A stretch of DNA of 64,000 bases from assembly GCA_964451925.1 (NCBI GenBank), contig CAYVKA010000020.1:1-64000 (forward strand). Reading direction: 5' to 3'. The DNA is from Nevskia sp964451925. Lineage in GTDB: Bacteria; Pseudomonadota; Gammaproteobacteria; Nevskiales; Nevskiaceae. Position numbers and translations under genes: made by a program. A model generated the notes under the pieces. The model was not told the origin of the DNA. It saw only the letters and a program-made list of their open reading frames with translations, and made no database searches. Each line of letters begins with the position of its first letter. The first letter of the stretch is position 1. This document shows, piece by piece, positions 8,374 through 17,220 of the stretch.

Positions 8374-9753
8374 CTACGGCGCGGCGGGTTGATGCTCGCT
8401 GGCGCGACGGGCGGTGCCGGGAGCGATGACGACGGTGGCGGTGTAGACCCGGGTGCCTCCCGCATTCCTGGCCGCCTCGCTGTACTGCTGCCCGGCATTG
8501 GCCGGGCCGAGGGTCAGGCGGATGGTGAGGCGGCCGCTGGCCGAGCTGCGCACCGTGCTTCTCTGCGGTGTGCCGCCGTTGTCCAGCGTCACACTGTACT
8601 CGGCGTGCGGGGTGTAGTGCGGTGGCGTGGTGACGCTGGCGCCGCCGCTGCCGCTCAGGGTGAAGCCGCGCGCATCGGCATTGGCCAGCGTGCTGAATTC
8701 CAGTGCCGAACGGTCCAGCGCCACATGCCAGCCGTAGACCTCGTAGTCCGGCTCGATGGTGGTGAAGTGCAGCGGCGAAGGCGGGGTGGGCGGGTGGGCG
8801 AACACCGATTGCAGCCCCAGCAGCGCCTCGCTCAGATCTTCCTGCCAGGTGGGCCAGCGGTGCGCCCCGGCGCCATGGTCGTTCCAGTGGTGCGGCACGT
8901 TGTCGGCCAGCAGTTGCTGGTGCAGTTCGATGTTCTGCTGGTGCACGATGATCTCGGCCGGGTCCAGGCCGAGGTAGCCGTTGCCGGGGAGGCCGTTGCG
9001 CGTATACAGCGTCACGTCCATGCCGCTCAGGTTGCCCGCCAGGTCCCAGGGGTTGTGGCCGCGCCAGCGCACCTCCTGCGTGTCGTGCGGGCCGAATACG
9101 GCGTCGGGGATGGTGCTGCGGTCGGGCCGGGTATTGCTGTTGACCAGCCCGGAGAAGCTGACCACGGCGGCGAACAGGTCGGGGTGGCGCGCGGCGTAGC
9201 TGAGCGCACCGAAGCCGCCCATGGAGACGCCGCCGACAGCGCGCCCGTGGCGCGCCGCAACGGTGCGGTAGTGCGCGTCGATCCAGGGGATCAGCTCGCG
9301 GATGTGATAGGTCTCCCACTGCGGCGTACCGTAGCGGCCGTCGTTGTACCAGTCGCTGTAGAAGCCCTTTTCCCCGGCGTCAGGCATGACGATGATCATC
9401 GGATAGCCGGCGGTGAGCGCTTCGGCGTTGCCCTCGCGGATCCAGGCGGTGTAGTCGTCGATGGCGCCCTGCAGCAAGTACACCACCGGATAGCGCTGAG
9501 CCGGAGTGGAGGCGTAGCGGTCGGGCAGCAGAATCTGCACCCGCGTCGGCGCCGCCAGGGCCGGCGTGCGCAGGGTCAGCACCTGCAATCTGGAGTCGAC
9601 GTGCTGCAGGTCGAGCAACTCCAGCCGCTCACCGGCGAACACCGGCTCGGCCGCCGGTTCCGCGGGCTGCCCGTCGCTGTCGAACAGGATGCAACCAGAG
9701 AGAAGCAGGGCCAGCACGGCGGCGCTGCATGCGCGGGCGGCGCTGCCTGACAT
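8374..9753 (-). CDS. Lipoprotein alpha/beta-hydrolase esterase (antigen 85/EstA-like)
   Basis: 459 residues. An N-terminal lipobox (LLLSGC, Cys21) predicts a lipoprotein. The hydrolase domain spans about 55-320: the oxyanion region has VYLLQG, the nucleophile elbow is GVSMGG with Ser177, and the likely catalytic His is His298 in GAGAHRW. This fits the esterase/mycolyltransferase-85 family. The last 140 residues form a separate beta-rich domain of unknown role (SVTLDNGG, RLTIRLTLGPANAG) that most esterases of this family lack. The start follows AGGGGAAAA. It probably hydrolyses esters in the periplasm or at the outer membrane; the substrate is unknown. Confidence 0.85.
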   Translation of the reverse strand: MSGSAARACSAAVLALLLSGCILFDSDGQPAEPAAEPVFAGERLELLDLQHVDSRLQVLTLRTPALAAPTRVQILLPDRYASTPAQRYPVVYLLQGAIDDYTAWIREGNAEALTAGYPMIIVMPDAGEKGFYSDWYNDGRYGTPQWETYHIRELIPWIDAHYRTVAARHGRAVGGVSMGGFGALSYAARHPDLFAAVVSFSGLVNSNTRPDRSTIPDAVFGPHDTQEVRWRGHNPWDLAGNLSGMDVTLYTRNGLPGNGYLGLDPAEIIVHQQNIELHQQLLADNVPHHWNDHGAGAHRWPTWQEDLSEALLGLQSVFAHPPTPPSPLHFTTIEPDYEVYGWHVALDRSALEFSTLANADARGFTLSGSGGASVTTPPHYTPHAEYSVTLDNGGTPQRSTVRSSASGRLTIRLTLGPANAGQQYSEAARNAGGTRVYTATVVIAPGTARRASEHQPAAP

Positions 9754-9823
9754 ACCGTTTTCCCCTGTGGCTCGGTTGAATCGCCGCGTGCGGCGGCGGG
9801 TGCCATCTAGGATAACGGCAGTG

Positions 9824-9855
9824 GCGGGGCCGCGGCACGGTCGCCGCGGCCCCGC
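9824..9855 (-). terminator. GC-rich hairpin downstream of pitA
   Basis: A perfect 12-bp stem, GCGGGGCCGCGG (9824-9835) with CCGCGGCCCCGC (9844-9855), lies 8 bp after the pitA stop codon on the minus strand. It has no T tract, so termination efficiency is uncertain. Confidence 0.5.
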
Positions 9856-9862
9856 ACCGGCT

Positions 9863-11344
9863 TCAGTGCATGCCCAGCAGGCGGAACACCAGGAACAGGC
9901 CCGCGGCGAACGTCATGGCGCCGAGCAGCACGCACACCGGCAGGGTCAGCACCCAGGCCAGCAGCACGTTGCGGATGGTGTCGCCCTGCACGCCGGACTT
10001 GTTGGCCACCATGGTGCCGGCGATGCCGGAGGACAGGATGTGGGTGGTGCTCACCGGCAGGCCGAGCTGGTCTGCCGCTTCGATGGTGGCGAACGCCACC
10101 AGCTCGGCGGAGGCGCCCTGGCCGTAGGTGAGGTGGGCCTTGCCGATCTTCTCGCCCACGGTGACGACGATGCGCTTCCAGCCGATCATCGTGCCCAGAC
10201 CGAGGGCCACGGCCACCGCCACCTTGACCCAGGTGGGGATGAACGTGGTGACCTTCTTCAGGTCGCCGGTGTATTTGCCTACCGCCGCCTTGTCCAGGCC
10301 GGCCGGCAACTTGCCCGCCTTGTCCAGGCGGCTCAGCGTTTCGGTGACCAGGTACAGCTGCATGCGCAGTTCGCGGCGCTTGTCCGGCTGCACGTCGGCC
10401 AGGCTGTTGACGCCTTGCAGGCCGGCGACGATGTCGCTGTTGATCTGCGCCAGCGCCGGCACGGTATCGGCCTCGATCTGTTTCTTCTTCAGGAACTGGG
10501 TCAGTGACTTGCGCGCGGCCTGCTCGTCCAGGGCGGTGCTGCCGGCCGGGGCCAGCGCCGGCTGGATCGCGGCGGCGGCGGCTTCGATGCGCTGCAACGT
10601 TTCGCTGCCGGCACCAAGGTTCAGGGCGAAGGCCACCGGGGCGATGCCGATCAGGATCAGCATGATCAGGCCCATGCCCTTCTGACCGTCGTTGGAGCCG
10701 TGGGCGAAGCTGACGCCGGTGCAGGTCAGCACCAGCAGGGCGCGCACCGGCCAGGGCGGCGGCGTCTCGCCCTTGGGCGACTCGAACAGCGCCGGCATCT
10801 TGACCAGCGCCTTCATCAGCAGCAGCACCAGGGCGGCGAAAACGAAACCGATGATCGGCGAGAACAGCAGGGCCTTGCCGGTGTCCGCCACCTTGGTCCA
10901 GTTGACGCCGTCGCCGAAGGCGGAATCCGGCGACAGGTAGGAGTTCATCAGGCCGACACCGACGATCGAGCCGATCAGGGTGTGCGAGCTGGAGGCGGGC
11001 AGGCCCAGGTACCAGGTGCCGACGTTCCAGATGATGGCGGAGATCAGCAGTGCGAAGACCATGGCGAAGCCGGCGCCGGAGCCGACGTTGAGCACCAGTT
11101 CCACCGGCAGCAACGCGATGACGCCGAAGGCCACCGCGCCGGTGGAGGTGAGCACGCCGATCAGGTTCCACATGCCGGACCAGACCACCGCCTGGTACGG
11201 CTTGAGCGTATGCGTGTAGATGACCGTGGCCACCGCGTTGGCGGTGTCATGGAAGCCGTTGACGAACTCGAAGCTGAGCGCCATCAGCAGCGCCAGCGCC
11301 AGCAGAATGAAAGTCGGTGTGTCGATCCCCAGTTGCGCCAGCAT
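9863..11344 (-). CDS. pitA: Low-affinity inorganic phosphate transporter (Pit family)
   Basis: 493 residues, the usual length for proteobacterial PitA. Two PHO4 half-domains carry the signatures GFHDTANAVATVIYT (about 30-44) and SFAHGSNDGQKGMG (about 210-223), separated by a soluble cytoplasmic insert at about 245-370. It imports metal-phosphate with protons across the inner membrane. The start has AGGGAG upstream. The DUF47/PhoU-like partner that often precedes pit genes is absent here, so this is a stand-alone transporter. Confidence 0.93.
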   Translation of the reverse strand: MLAQLGIDTPTFILLALALLMALSFEFVNGFHDTANAVATVIYTHTLKPYQAVVWSGMWNLIGVLTSTGAVAFGVIALLPVELVLNVGSGAGFAMVFALLISAIIWNVGTWYLGLPASSSHTLIGSIVGVGLMNSYLSPDSAFGDGVNWTKVADTGKALLFSPIIGFVFAALVLLLMKALVKMPALFESPKGETPPPWPVRALLVLTCTGVSFAHGSNDGQKGMGLIMLILIGIAPVAFALNLGAGSETLQRIEAAAAAIQPALAPAGSTALDEQAARKSLTQFLKKKQIEADTVPALAQINSDIVAGLQGVNSLADVQPDKRRELRMQLYLVTETLSRLDKAGKLPAGLDKAAVGKYTGDLKKVTTFIPTWVKVAVAVALGLGTMIGWKRIVVTVGEKIGKAHLTYGQGASAELVAFATIEAADQLGLPVSTTHILSSGIAGTMVANKSGVQGDTIRNVLLAWVLTLPVCVLLGAMTFAAGLFLVFRLLGMH

Positions 11345-11561
11345 GGCGAACTCCCTTTAGGTTCTGTGAGCCGGTCGCCGATCTTCGGTGCAGCAGGTTG
11401 CGGATTTATGAAGCCGTGCCCGGCGCGGCGCGCAGCCGGTGTAAAGAACTGTTGAACGCGGCCCCCCTGATCCGGGGGCGACGGCGGGCGGCGACACCGG
11501 GCACACTGCGCGGCAGGGTCATGCGGTACGCTCCGGTCCAACATCAACAGGGAGATGTAAT

Positions 11562-11948
11562 ATGAAGAAACGATGGGGTTTTCTGCTGGCTGCCAGCCTG
11601 TTCAGCGGCGCCGCCGCCCATGCCGACTGCGACCATCCGCGGGACGATTTCGACGACCTGTACTGCCTGGACAAGGTCTACATCCAGTCCGACAAGGACC
11701 TCAATACCGAATACGGCAAACTGGCCAAGCAGCTCGACGCCAACGGCAAATCGGCGCTCAAGCGCGGCCAGCTGGCCTGGATCAAGTCGCGCAACGACCA
11801 GTGCAGCATGAAGGACGACCACGGTTTCTGGGTCAACCTGGACTGCGCCACGCAAACCACCATCAGCCGCACCCAGTTCCTGCAGGACCGCAACCGCGAG
11901 TGCGCCAGCGCCGGCTGCATGCCGAGCAAGCTCAACGATACGAATTGA
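11562..11948 (+). CDS. Secreted LprI/DUF1311-like protein
   Basis: 128 residues with a signal peptide ending AAAHA (about 1-21). The mature part matches the lysozyme-inhibitor LprI N-terminal / DUF1311 pattern: a cysteine-bearing start (DLYCLDKVYIQSDKDLN), a helix with LKRGQLAWIKSRNDQC, and further cysteines suggesting disulfides in the periplasm. The start follows GGGAG. LprI proteins inhibit lysozyme in some species, but many relatives have no tested role, so only the family assignment is firm. It is convergent with the LysR gene. Confidence 0.8.
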   Translation: MKKRWGFLLAASLFSGAAAHADCDHPRDDFDDLYCLDKVYIQSDKDLNTEYGKLAKQLDANGKSALKRGQLAWIKSRNDQCSMKDDHGFWVNLDCATQTTISRTQFLQDRNRECASAGCMPSKLNDTN

Positions 11949-12009
11949 GGCGGAGCGGTACCCGGCGATTCATACCGCCCGGCGGTCGTCCCGGGGCATG
12001 GCGAGGAAT

Positions 12010-12031
12010 CCGGCCTCGGTGTGACGGCCGG
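12010..12031 (+). terminator. Hairpin between convergent genes
   Basis: CCGGCC (12010-12015) pairs with GGCCGG (12026-12031), followed by GTTCTT. This is a modest terminator candidate between the LprI-like gene and the convergent LysR gene. Confidence 0.35.
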
Positions 12032-12069
12032 GTTCTTCGCTACACCCGGCATGACAGCGGTGCCGAATT

Positions 12070-12963
12070 TCAAGCGGGCAGCGCCAGCCCGCAGGCCTCC
12101 AGCACCCGGCGCAATCCAGGGCCGACGAACTTGGACCGGTGCAGCACCACGTGCAGCGGCCGCCGCAGGTCCAGGAACGGTGTGCGCAGCGCTGCCAGTT
12201 CACCGCGCCGCAGCGCGTCCTCGACCACGAAGCGCGACAGGCAGCCCAGTCCGGCACCGGCCATCACCGCGCGCATCACCGCCTCGGTATGGCCCAGTTC
12301 CAGGCGGGCGTGCACCGCGATGCCGCGGCCTTCGGCGGCGCGGTCGAACACTTCACGCGTGCCCGAACCGCGCTCGCGCAATACCCATGGCGTCTGCTGC
12401 AGATCCCGCGGCTCGAGCCGGCGGCGGCGCGCCAGCGCATGGCCGGGCGGGGCCACCACCACCAGTTCGTCCTCGCGCCAGGGCAGTTCCAGCAGGTCGG
12501 CGTGTTCGCAAGGACCCTCGATGAAGCCGGCGTCGGCCTGGAAGGCAGCCACGGCCGCGATCACCGCCCCGGTGTTCTCCACCTGCAATGCCACCCGCGT
12601 CTGTTCGCGTTGCGCCTGGTAGGCGCCGACCAGGGGTGGCAGCAGGTAGTTGCCCACGGTGAGCGAGGCGGCCAGGCGCACCAGCACTTCGGCCGCGCCG
12701 CCGTGCTGGCGCAGCGTGCCTTCGATGTCGGCGGCGCGCTCGAGCAGCTCGCTGGCGCGTGGCAGCAGCGCGTGGCCGCGCTCGTTGAGCAGCAGCTTGC
12801 GACCGGCACGGTCGAACAGCGGGCCTTCCAGCGCTGACTCCAGTTCCGCCAGCGCCTGGCTGGCTGCCGATTGCGACAGGCCGATGGCGTCCGCCGCCGC
12901 GGTGACGCCACCGCTGCGGCAGATGGCGCTGAACACTTCCAGTTGGCGCAGGGTCAGGCGCAT
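12070..12963 (-). CDS. yeiE: LysR-family regulator, YeiE-like
   Basis: 297 residues. The N-terminal winged helix-turn-helix (about 1-60, MRLTLRQLEVFSAICRSGG) is followed by a substrate-binding domain. The RQLEVFSAICRSGGVTAAAD start and the divergent yeiH-type transporter next door match the yeiE-yeiH arrangement known in enterobacteria, where YeiE is linked to sulfite stress. That specific role is transferred by context and is not shown by the sequence. The ATG has no clear ribosome site. LysR proteins commonly autoregulate and act on the divergent gene through a shared operator, and a candidate lies at 12984-13008. Confidence 0.83.
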   Translation of the reverse strand: MRLTLRQLEVFSAICRSGGVTAAADAIGLSQSAASQALAELESALEGPLFDRAGRKLLLNERGHALLPRASELLERAADIEGTLRQHGGAAEVLVRLAASLTVGNYLLPPLVGAYQAQREQTRVALQVENTGAVIAAVAAFQADAGFIEGPCEHADLLELPWREDELVVVAPPGHALARRRRLEPRDLQQTPWVLRERGSGTREVFDRAAEGRGIAVHARLELGHTEAVMRAVMAGAGLGCLSRFVVEDALRRGELAALRTPFLDLRRPLHVVLHRSKFVGPGLRRVLEACGLALPA

Positions 12964-12983
12964 GCGTTAAATCGGTAAAACTG

Positions 12984-13008
12984 AACGATATTATTAGAAC
13001 AATTCGTT
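12984..13008. promoter_or_regulatory. Candidate LysR operator in the yeiE-yeiH gap
   Basis: The AT-rich 103-bp divergent gap contains AACGA (12984-12988) and its inverse TCGTT (13004-13008) around an AT-rich centre. This is the kind of dyad that LysR regulators bind between themselves and their target. Confidence 0.4.
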
Positions 13009-13066
13009 ATGCAGATCAAACTTCCGGTTCTATGGTAGCCGCCATCGACTTATCCGGAGGTGCAGC

Positions 13067-14098
13067 ATGGACAGCACAGGCAAACGTTTGGCGGCACTGC
13101 TTCCCGGCCTGGCGGTGCTCGGCGCGCTGGCGGCGCTGGCTGCCGCTGCGGCGGGTACGCCGCAGCTGGGCCGCCTGGGCATCGGCACGCTGACCCTGGC
13201 CATCGCGCTGGGCATGCTCGGCGGCAATCTCGCGCCGCGGCGGCTGGCGCAGTGGACCGCGCCGGGCGCAGCCTTTTCCCAGCGCACGCTGTTGCGGCTG
13301 GGTGTGGGGCTGTACGGCCTGCGCCTGACGGCGCAACAGATCGGTGCGGTGGGCCTGCGCGGCGTGCTGATCGACGCGCTGGTCATCGCCTGCACCCTGG
13401 GCCTGGCGCTGTGGGCCGGCACGCGCTGGTTCAGGCTGGACCGCGACACGGCGCTGCTGGTCGGCACCGGCAGCGCCATCTGCGGCGCCGCGGCAGTGAT
13501 GGCGGCCGAGCCGGTGGTGCAGGCGCCGCCGCACAAGGTGGCGATGGCGGTGGCCACCGTCACCATCTTCGGCAGCCTGTCGATCCTGATCTACCCGCTG
13601 CTGTTCCCGCTGCTGGGGCTGGACCCGGCGCAGTTCGGCGTCTACATCGGTTCCACCGTGCATGAGGTGGCGCAAGTGGTCGCCGCCGGCCGGGCGGTGT
13701 CGCCGCTGGCGGCGGACCAGGCGGTGGTGGTCAAGCTGATCCGCGTGGCCTTGCTGGCTCCGGTGATGCTGCTGCTGGCCCGGCTGATCGCCCCGGCCGG
13801 CGAGGCCGGCGGCGCCGCGGCGGCGCGTGCGCCGCTGCTGCCCTGGTTCATCGGCCTGTTCGCGGCCGCGGCCGCGCTCAATTCAATGGGCTGGATCGCG
13901 GCGCCGCTGCACGCCGCCCTGCTGCAGCTCGACAACCTCCTGCTGGCGCTGGCGATGGCCGCGCTGGGCTGGGCCAGTTCGCTGCGCCTGATGCGTCAGG
14001 CCGGCATCCGGCCGTTGCTGCTGGGGGCGCTGCTGTTCGCCTTCTTGCTGGTCGGCGGCTATGGCATCAACCGGGCGGTGACGGCGCTGCTGCACTAG
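13067..14098 (+). CDS. yeiH: YeiH-family putative sulfate/sulfite exporter (UPF0324)
   Basis: 343 residues with about ten hydrophobic segments spread over the whole length. The family signatures GTGSAICGAAAVMA (about 138-151) and GSTVHEVAQVVAAGR (about 194-208) are both present. YeiH proteins are inner-membrane transporters annotated as sulfate or sulfite exporters, though direct evidence is limited. The ATG follows a strong GGAGG. The gene is divergent from the LysR regulator, which probably controls it. Confidence 0.88.
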   Translation: MDSTGKRLAALLPGLAVLGALAALAAAAAGTPQLGRLGIGTLTLAIALGMLGGNLAPRRLAQWTAPGAAFSQRTLLRLGVGLYGLRLTAQQIGAVGLRGVLIDALVIACTLGLALWAGTRWFRLDRDTALLVGTGSAICGAAAVMAAEPVVQAPPHKVAMAVATVTIFGSLSILIYPLLFPLLGLDPAQFGVYIGSTVHEVAQVVAAGRAVSPLAADQAVVVKLIRVALLAPVMLLLARLIAPAGEAGGAAAARAPLLPWFIGLFAAAAALNSMGWIAAPLHAALLQLDNLLLALAMAALGWASSLRLMRQAGIRPLLLGALLFAFLLVGGYGINRAVTALLH

Positions 14099-14101
14099 GC
14101 T

Positions 14102-14147
14102 CTGTTGAGCATCAATTGGGTCGCTGCGATCCAATGATGGTCAACAG
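14102..14147. terminator. Long imperfect hairpin after yeiH
   Basis: A 46-base element folds back on itself from CTGTTGA (14102-14108) to TCAACAG (14141-14147), with further pairing of CATCA/TGATG, TTGG/CCAA and TCGC/GCGA. It lies between convergent genes and lacks a T tract. Its core (14115-14129) recurs at 27567-27581. Confidence 0.5.
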
Positions 14148-14172
14148 ACCCCCAGGCACCTGTCCGCAGCGT

Positions 14173-15438
14173 TCAGGCTTTCAGCAGGTGTCTGACGTTG
14201 CGCAAGCCGCTGTCCGGCGCCTCCGGGAACACCGCGTCCAGGCGATCATCGGACAGGCGTAGATGCTGTTCGCAGATGCGCGCCAGCACGGTGCGGAAGT
14301 CGGTGGTTACCGCCAGGTCGCGGCCCTCGTGCAGCGCCGCGGCCGACAGGCCGGGCCAGTCGCCGTAGACTTTGCCGCCGGCCACCGGGCCGCCCAGCAC
14401 CCACATCAGGTTGCCGTGGCCATGGTCGGTGCCCTTGTTGCCGTTCTCGTGTGCGGTACGGCCGAACTCGGACATCACCACCACCACGGTGTTGTCCAGG
14501 TCCGGGCCGAGCTGCGTGGCGAGCAGCGCCAGGCCCTCGGCCAGCGGCTTCAGGTGATTGGCCAGCTGGCCGTCGCCGGCGCCCTGGTTGACGTGGGTGT
14601 CCCAGCCGCCGAGCTGCATGAAGGCCAGCTGCAGCTCCGGCGTGCGCTTGAACAGCGTGGCCAGCTGGGTGGTGTCCTGTGCGTAGCCTTGCGGCAGCGG
14701 CGCGCCGTTGTTGGCCTGCTGCATCTCGGCAGCGTCCGCATCGCTCAGGTCGCTGAGGATCTGCTGGCGCGAGCGCCGCCCTTCCTGATAGGCCTGGCCG
14801 AGCGCGCCGTTGCTGGCGTACATGCGGTCGAACGCGGTGTTGATCTCCGGCCGGTCCATCGCCGTGGCTTGCGCGGCGGCGCGGCCCAGCGGCACATTGG
14901 CCACCGCATTGGCGCCGCTGAAGATGCGCGGCAGCACCGGCCCAAAGCTCACCGCATCGAGCGCGCCGCGCTGCTGCTGCAGGCCGCCGAGGAGCCGGTT
15001 CATCCAGCCGTCCTGGGTGTTTTTCACACCCGGCGTGCCGCTCTCCATGTAGTCCTGCGCGTCGAAATGCGAACGGGTGGGATCGGGCGAGCCGGCGGCG
15101 TGCACGAACGCCAGCTTGTGCGCCTGCCACAGCGGCAGCAGGGGCGCCAGCGCCGGGTGCAGGCCGAAGTGCCCGTCCAGATCCAGCGCGCCACCGGCCG
15201 CGCCCGGCGCCGGGATGGCGATACTGGGACGCATCGCGTAGTAGTCCTTGTCGGCGTAGGGCACCACCACACTGAGGCCGTCCACCGCGCCGCGCAGCAT
15301 CACCACCACCAGACGCTTGCGCGGCGCCTGCGCTTGCGTGGGGGCGGTCAGCGCCCAGGCGCCGCGGCCGAAGGGGATGAGGACGGCGCCGCCCGCCAGG
15401 GCTTTGAGCAGTTTGCGACGGTTCATACGACGGTCCAT
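14173..15438 (-). CDS. DUF1501 family protein
   Basis: 421 residues with a twin-arginine-like or Sec leader (MNRRKLLKALAGGAVLIPFG after four extra residues). DUF1501 proteins belong to the alkaline-phosphatase/sulfatase fold. The strings MLRGAVDGLSVVVPY and FGRTAHENGNKGTDHGHG fit that family's metal-site regions. The start at 15438 has TGAGG upstream, and only 1 bp separates it from the stop of the DUF1800 gene, so the two are translationally coupled. DUF1501-DUF1800 pairs are widespread and likely export-linked, with no established reaction. Confidence 0.88.
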   Translation of the reverse strand: MDRRMNRRKLLKALAGGAVLIPFGRGAWALTAPTQAQAPRKRLVVVMLRGAVDGLSVVVPYADKDYYAMRPSIAIPAPGAAGGALDLDGHFGLHPALAPLLPLWQAHKLAFVHAAGSPDPTRSHFDAQDYMESGTPGVKNTQDGWMNRLLGGLQQQRGALDAVSFGPVLPRIFSGANAVANVPLGRAAAQATAMDRPEINTAFDRMYASNGALGQAYQEGRRSRQQILSDLSDADAAEMQQANNGAPLPQGYAQDTTQLATLFKRTPELQLAFMQLGGWDTHVNQGAGDGQLANHLKPLAEGLALLATQLGPDLDNTVVVVMSEFGRTAHENGNKGTDHGHGNLMWVLGGPVAGGKVYGDWPGLSAAALHEGRDLAVTTDFRTVLARICEQHLRLSDDRLDAVFPEAPDSGLRNVRHLLKA

Positions 15439-15439
15439 G

Positions 15440-17020
15440 TCAGTACCTCATGAATTCGGGGCTGCCGAGCATCAGCGAGGCGCGCAGCGGCGGCGGCGCA
15501 GCCGCCAGGGCCTCGGAAGTCTTCAGCGAAAATGGATTGCCCAGCGTGGCCAGCAGGGTCATCGGGTCGGGTGGCGGCGGATGATCCACCGGCTTGTTCT
15601 GCGGCTGCATTGGCGCCGCGGTCGGCACCAGCTTGGCCATGGCGATTGCCATCGGGTCGCCGGGCGGAGCCGGTTGGTCCACCTTCAGCAGCGGCAGCCG
15701 GCCTGCGCCCAGTGCGGTGGCGAAGTTGAGACGGTAGACCATCGCGTCCGGATTGAGCCAGGCGTTTTCAGTGTTCTTGTAGCCGTCCGGCGTCTGGCAG
15801 CCGTAGAGCGGCATGCCGAGCTGGTCCATGGCGCCGAGCAGCGGGCGGAAGTTGAGCACCTGCACACCGCTGGCGCGGGTGGCCGACACCACATACTGAT
15901 AGGGGGTCTTGAACTTGCTGCCGAAACTCGCCGTGCTCCAGAACTCGGGACTGTGGAACAGCGTGCGCAGCACTTCGCGGATGTTGCCGTCGGTCTGTCG
16001 GTAGCGCCGCGCCAGGTGGTCGACCAGCTTGGGTGGAGGCTCGTCGGCGACGAAGTACTGCGCCAGCTGGTAGGCAATGTGCCTGGCCGTGGCGGGATTC
16101 TCGGCCAGCAAGTCGAGTGCGTGCTCGCCCTCGGCCTGGCCCTCGTTGTCGACGGTCTCGTCGAGGAATTCCTTGTCGCCCTGGTCGTGGCGCTTGGGCT
16201 CGAACTGGAACGGCTGGTCGCTGCCGCGCTGCCATTCGCGCGGCAGATAAGTCCAGCCGGTGAGGATGCGCGCCAGCTCGGTCACGTCCTTCTGGGTGTA
16301 GCCGCCGTCCACGCCCAGCGTGTGCAGCTCCATCACCTCGCGCGCATAGTTCTCGTTGAGGCCGCCCTTGGCATCGCCGAAGCGGTCGCGCGTCGGTGCG
16401 CTGCTCTGCCAGTTGTCCAGGTAGTAGAGCATGGCCGGGTGCTTGGCGGTGGCGCCGAGCAGGTCGCGGAATCGGCCCAGCGCGTAGGGGCGGATGGCGT
16501 CGCGCTCATAGGCGCCGACCCAGATGTGGTCTTCCTGCCCCTTGCCGCGAAATACGTTGAAGTGGTTGAACCAGAAATCGGTCATCACTTCCTGCAGCTG
16601 CGCCGGGCTGTAGATGGCGCGCAGCAGCCGTGCCTGCATCGCCTCGTCCGCCACCTGGTTGGCCGCCTGCTGCACGCGCTTGCGCGCATCGTCGTCGGCG
16701 GCGTCGTGCAGCGCCGGCGGCCCGTACTGGCGGAACAGTTGCGCCGCGCTGAGCCGGGTGGTGGTCAATGCGGCCAGGCGCTGCTGCAACTCGGGCGGTG
16801 TCGCCAGCTTCTCCGGCTGCAGCTGCTGCTCGATATAGGCGTCGGTGCCCATCGCCAGCACGTTGTCCAGGTCGCCCGGGCGCGGGCCGTAGCCGAGGCG
16901 GTCGAGCACGTGCAGGGCTTTCTGCTCCGGCGTCGGCTCGGCTGCGCTGAGGCTGCTGCAGGCCAGGAGCGACAGGGTGGTGACGCAGCACAGCAGGGAA
17001 CGGGACAGTATCGGGAGCAT
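15440..17020 (-). CDS. DUF1800 family protein
   Basis: 526 residues from the ATG at 17020, where a signal peptide begins; a possible lipobox LLAC is near residue 20. The frame is open further upstream but without protein character. DUF1800 features are present: LLRAIYSPAQLQEVMTDFWF, then FNVFRGKG, and NENYAREVMELHTLGVDGGY. The protein is secreted or lipid-anchored and operates with the DUF1501 partner encoded 1 bp downstream. The biochemical role of the pair is not known. No strong Shine-Dalgarno precedes this ATG. Confidence 0.86.
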   Translation of the reverse strand: MLPILSRSLLCCVTTLSLLACSSLSAAEPTPEQKALHVLDRLGYGPRPGDLDNVLAMGTDAYIEQQLQPEKLATPPELQQRLAALTTTRLSAAQLFRQYGPPALHDAADDDARKRVQQAANQVADEAMQARLLRAIYSPAQLQEVMTDFWFNHFNVFRGKGQEDHIWVGAYERDAIRPYALGRFRDLLGATAKHPAMLYYLDNWQSSAPTRDRFGDAKGGLNENYAREVMELHTLGVDGGYTQKDVTELARILTGWTYLPREWQRGSDQPFQFEPKRHDQGDKEFLDETVDNEGQAEGEHALDLLAENPATARHIAYQLAQYFVADEPPPKLVDHLARRYRQTDGNIREVLRTLFHSPEFWSTASFGSKFKTPYQYVVSATRASGVQVLNFRPLLGAMDQLGMPLYGCQTPDGYKNTENAWLNPDAMVYRLNFATALGAGRLPLLKVDQPAPPGDPMAIAMAKLVPTAAPMQPQNKPVDHPPPPDPMTLLATLGNPFSLKTSEALAAAPPPLRASLMLGSPEFMRY

Positions 17021-17220
17021 GGCGGGCCTGGGTTTTGACCGGATCGCAGTACCAGGGCAATGATGCGCCAATTCGCTGAACGCGGGATGAACATGCAGCG
17101 GCCCGCCCTCCGTGGCCGGCCTGGTTTGCCTTTCGTAACAATTCGGCCGCGTTCCAGGCCCGGCCTCTCGTCGATCCAGCCGGTGAGGCCGCCGATCGGC
17201 GCCTTCACCGGCGACGGAAT

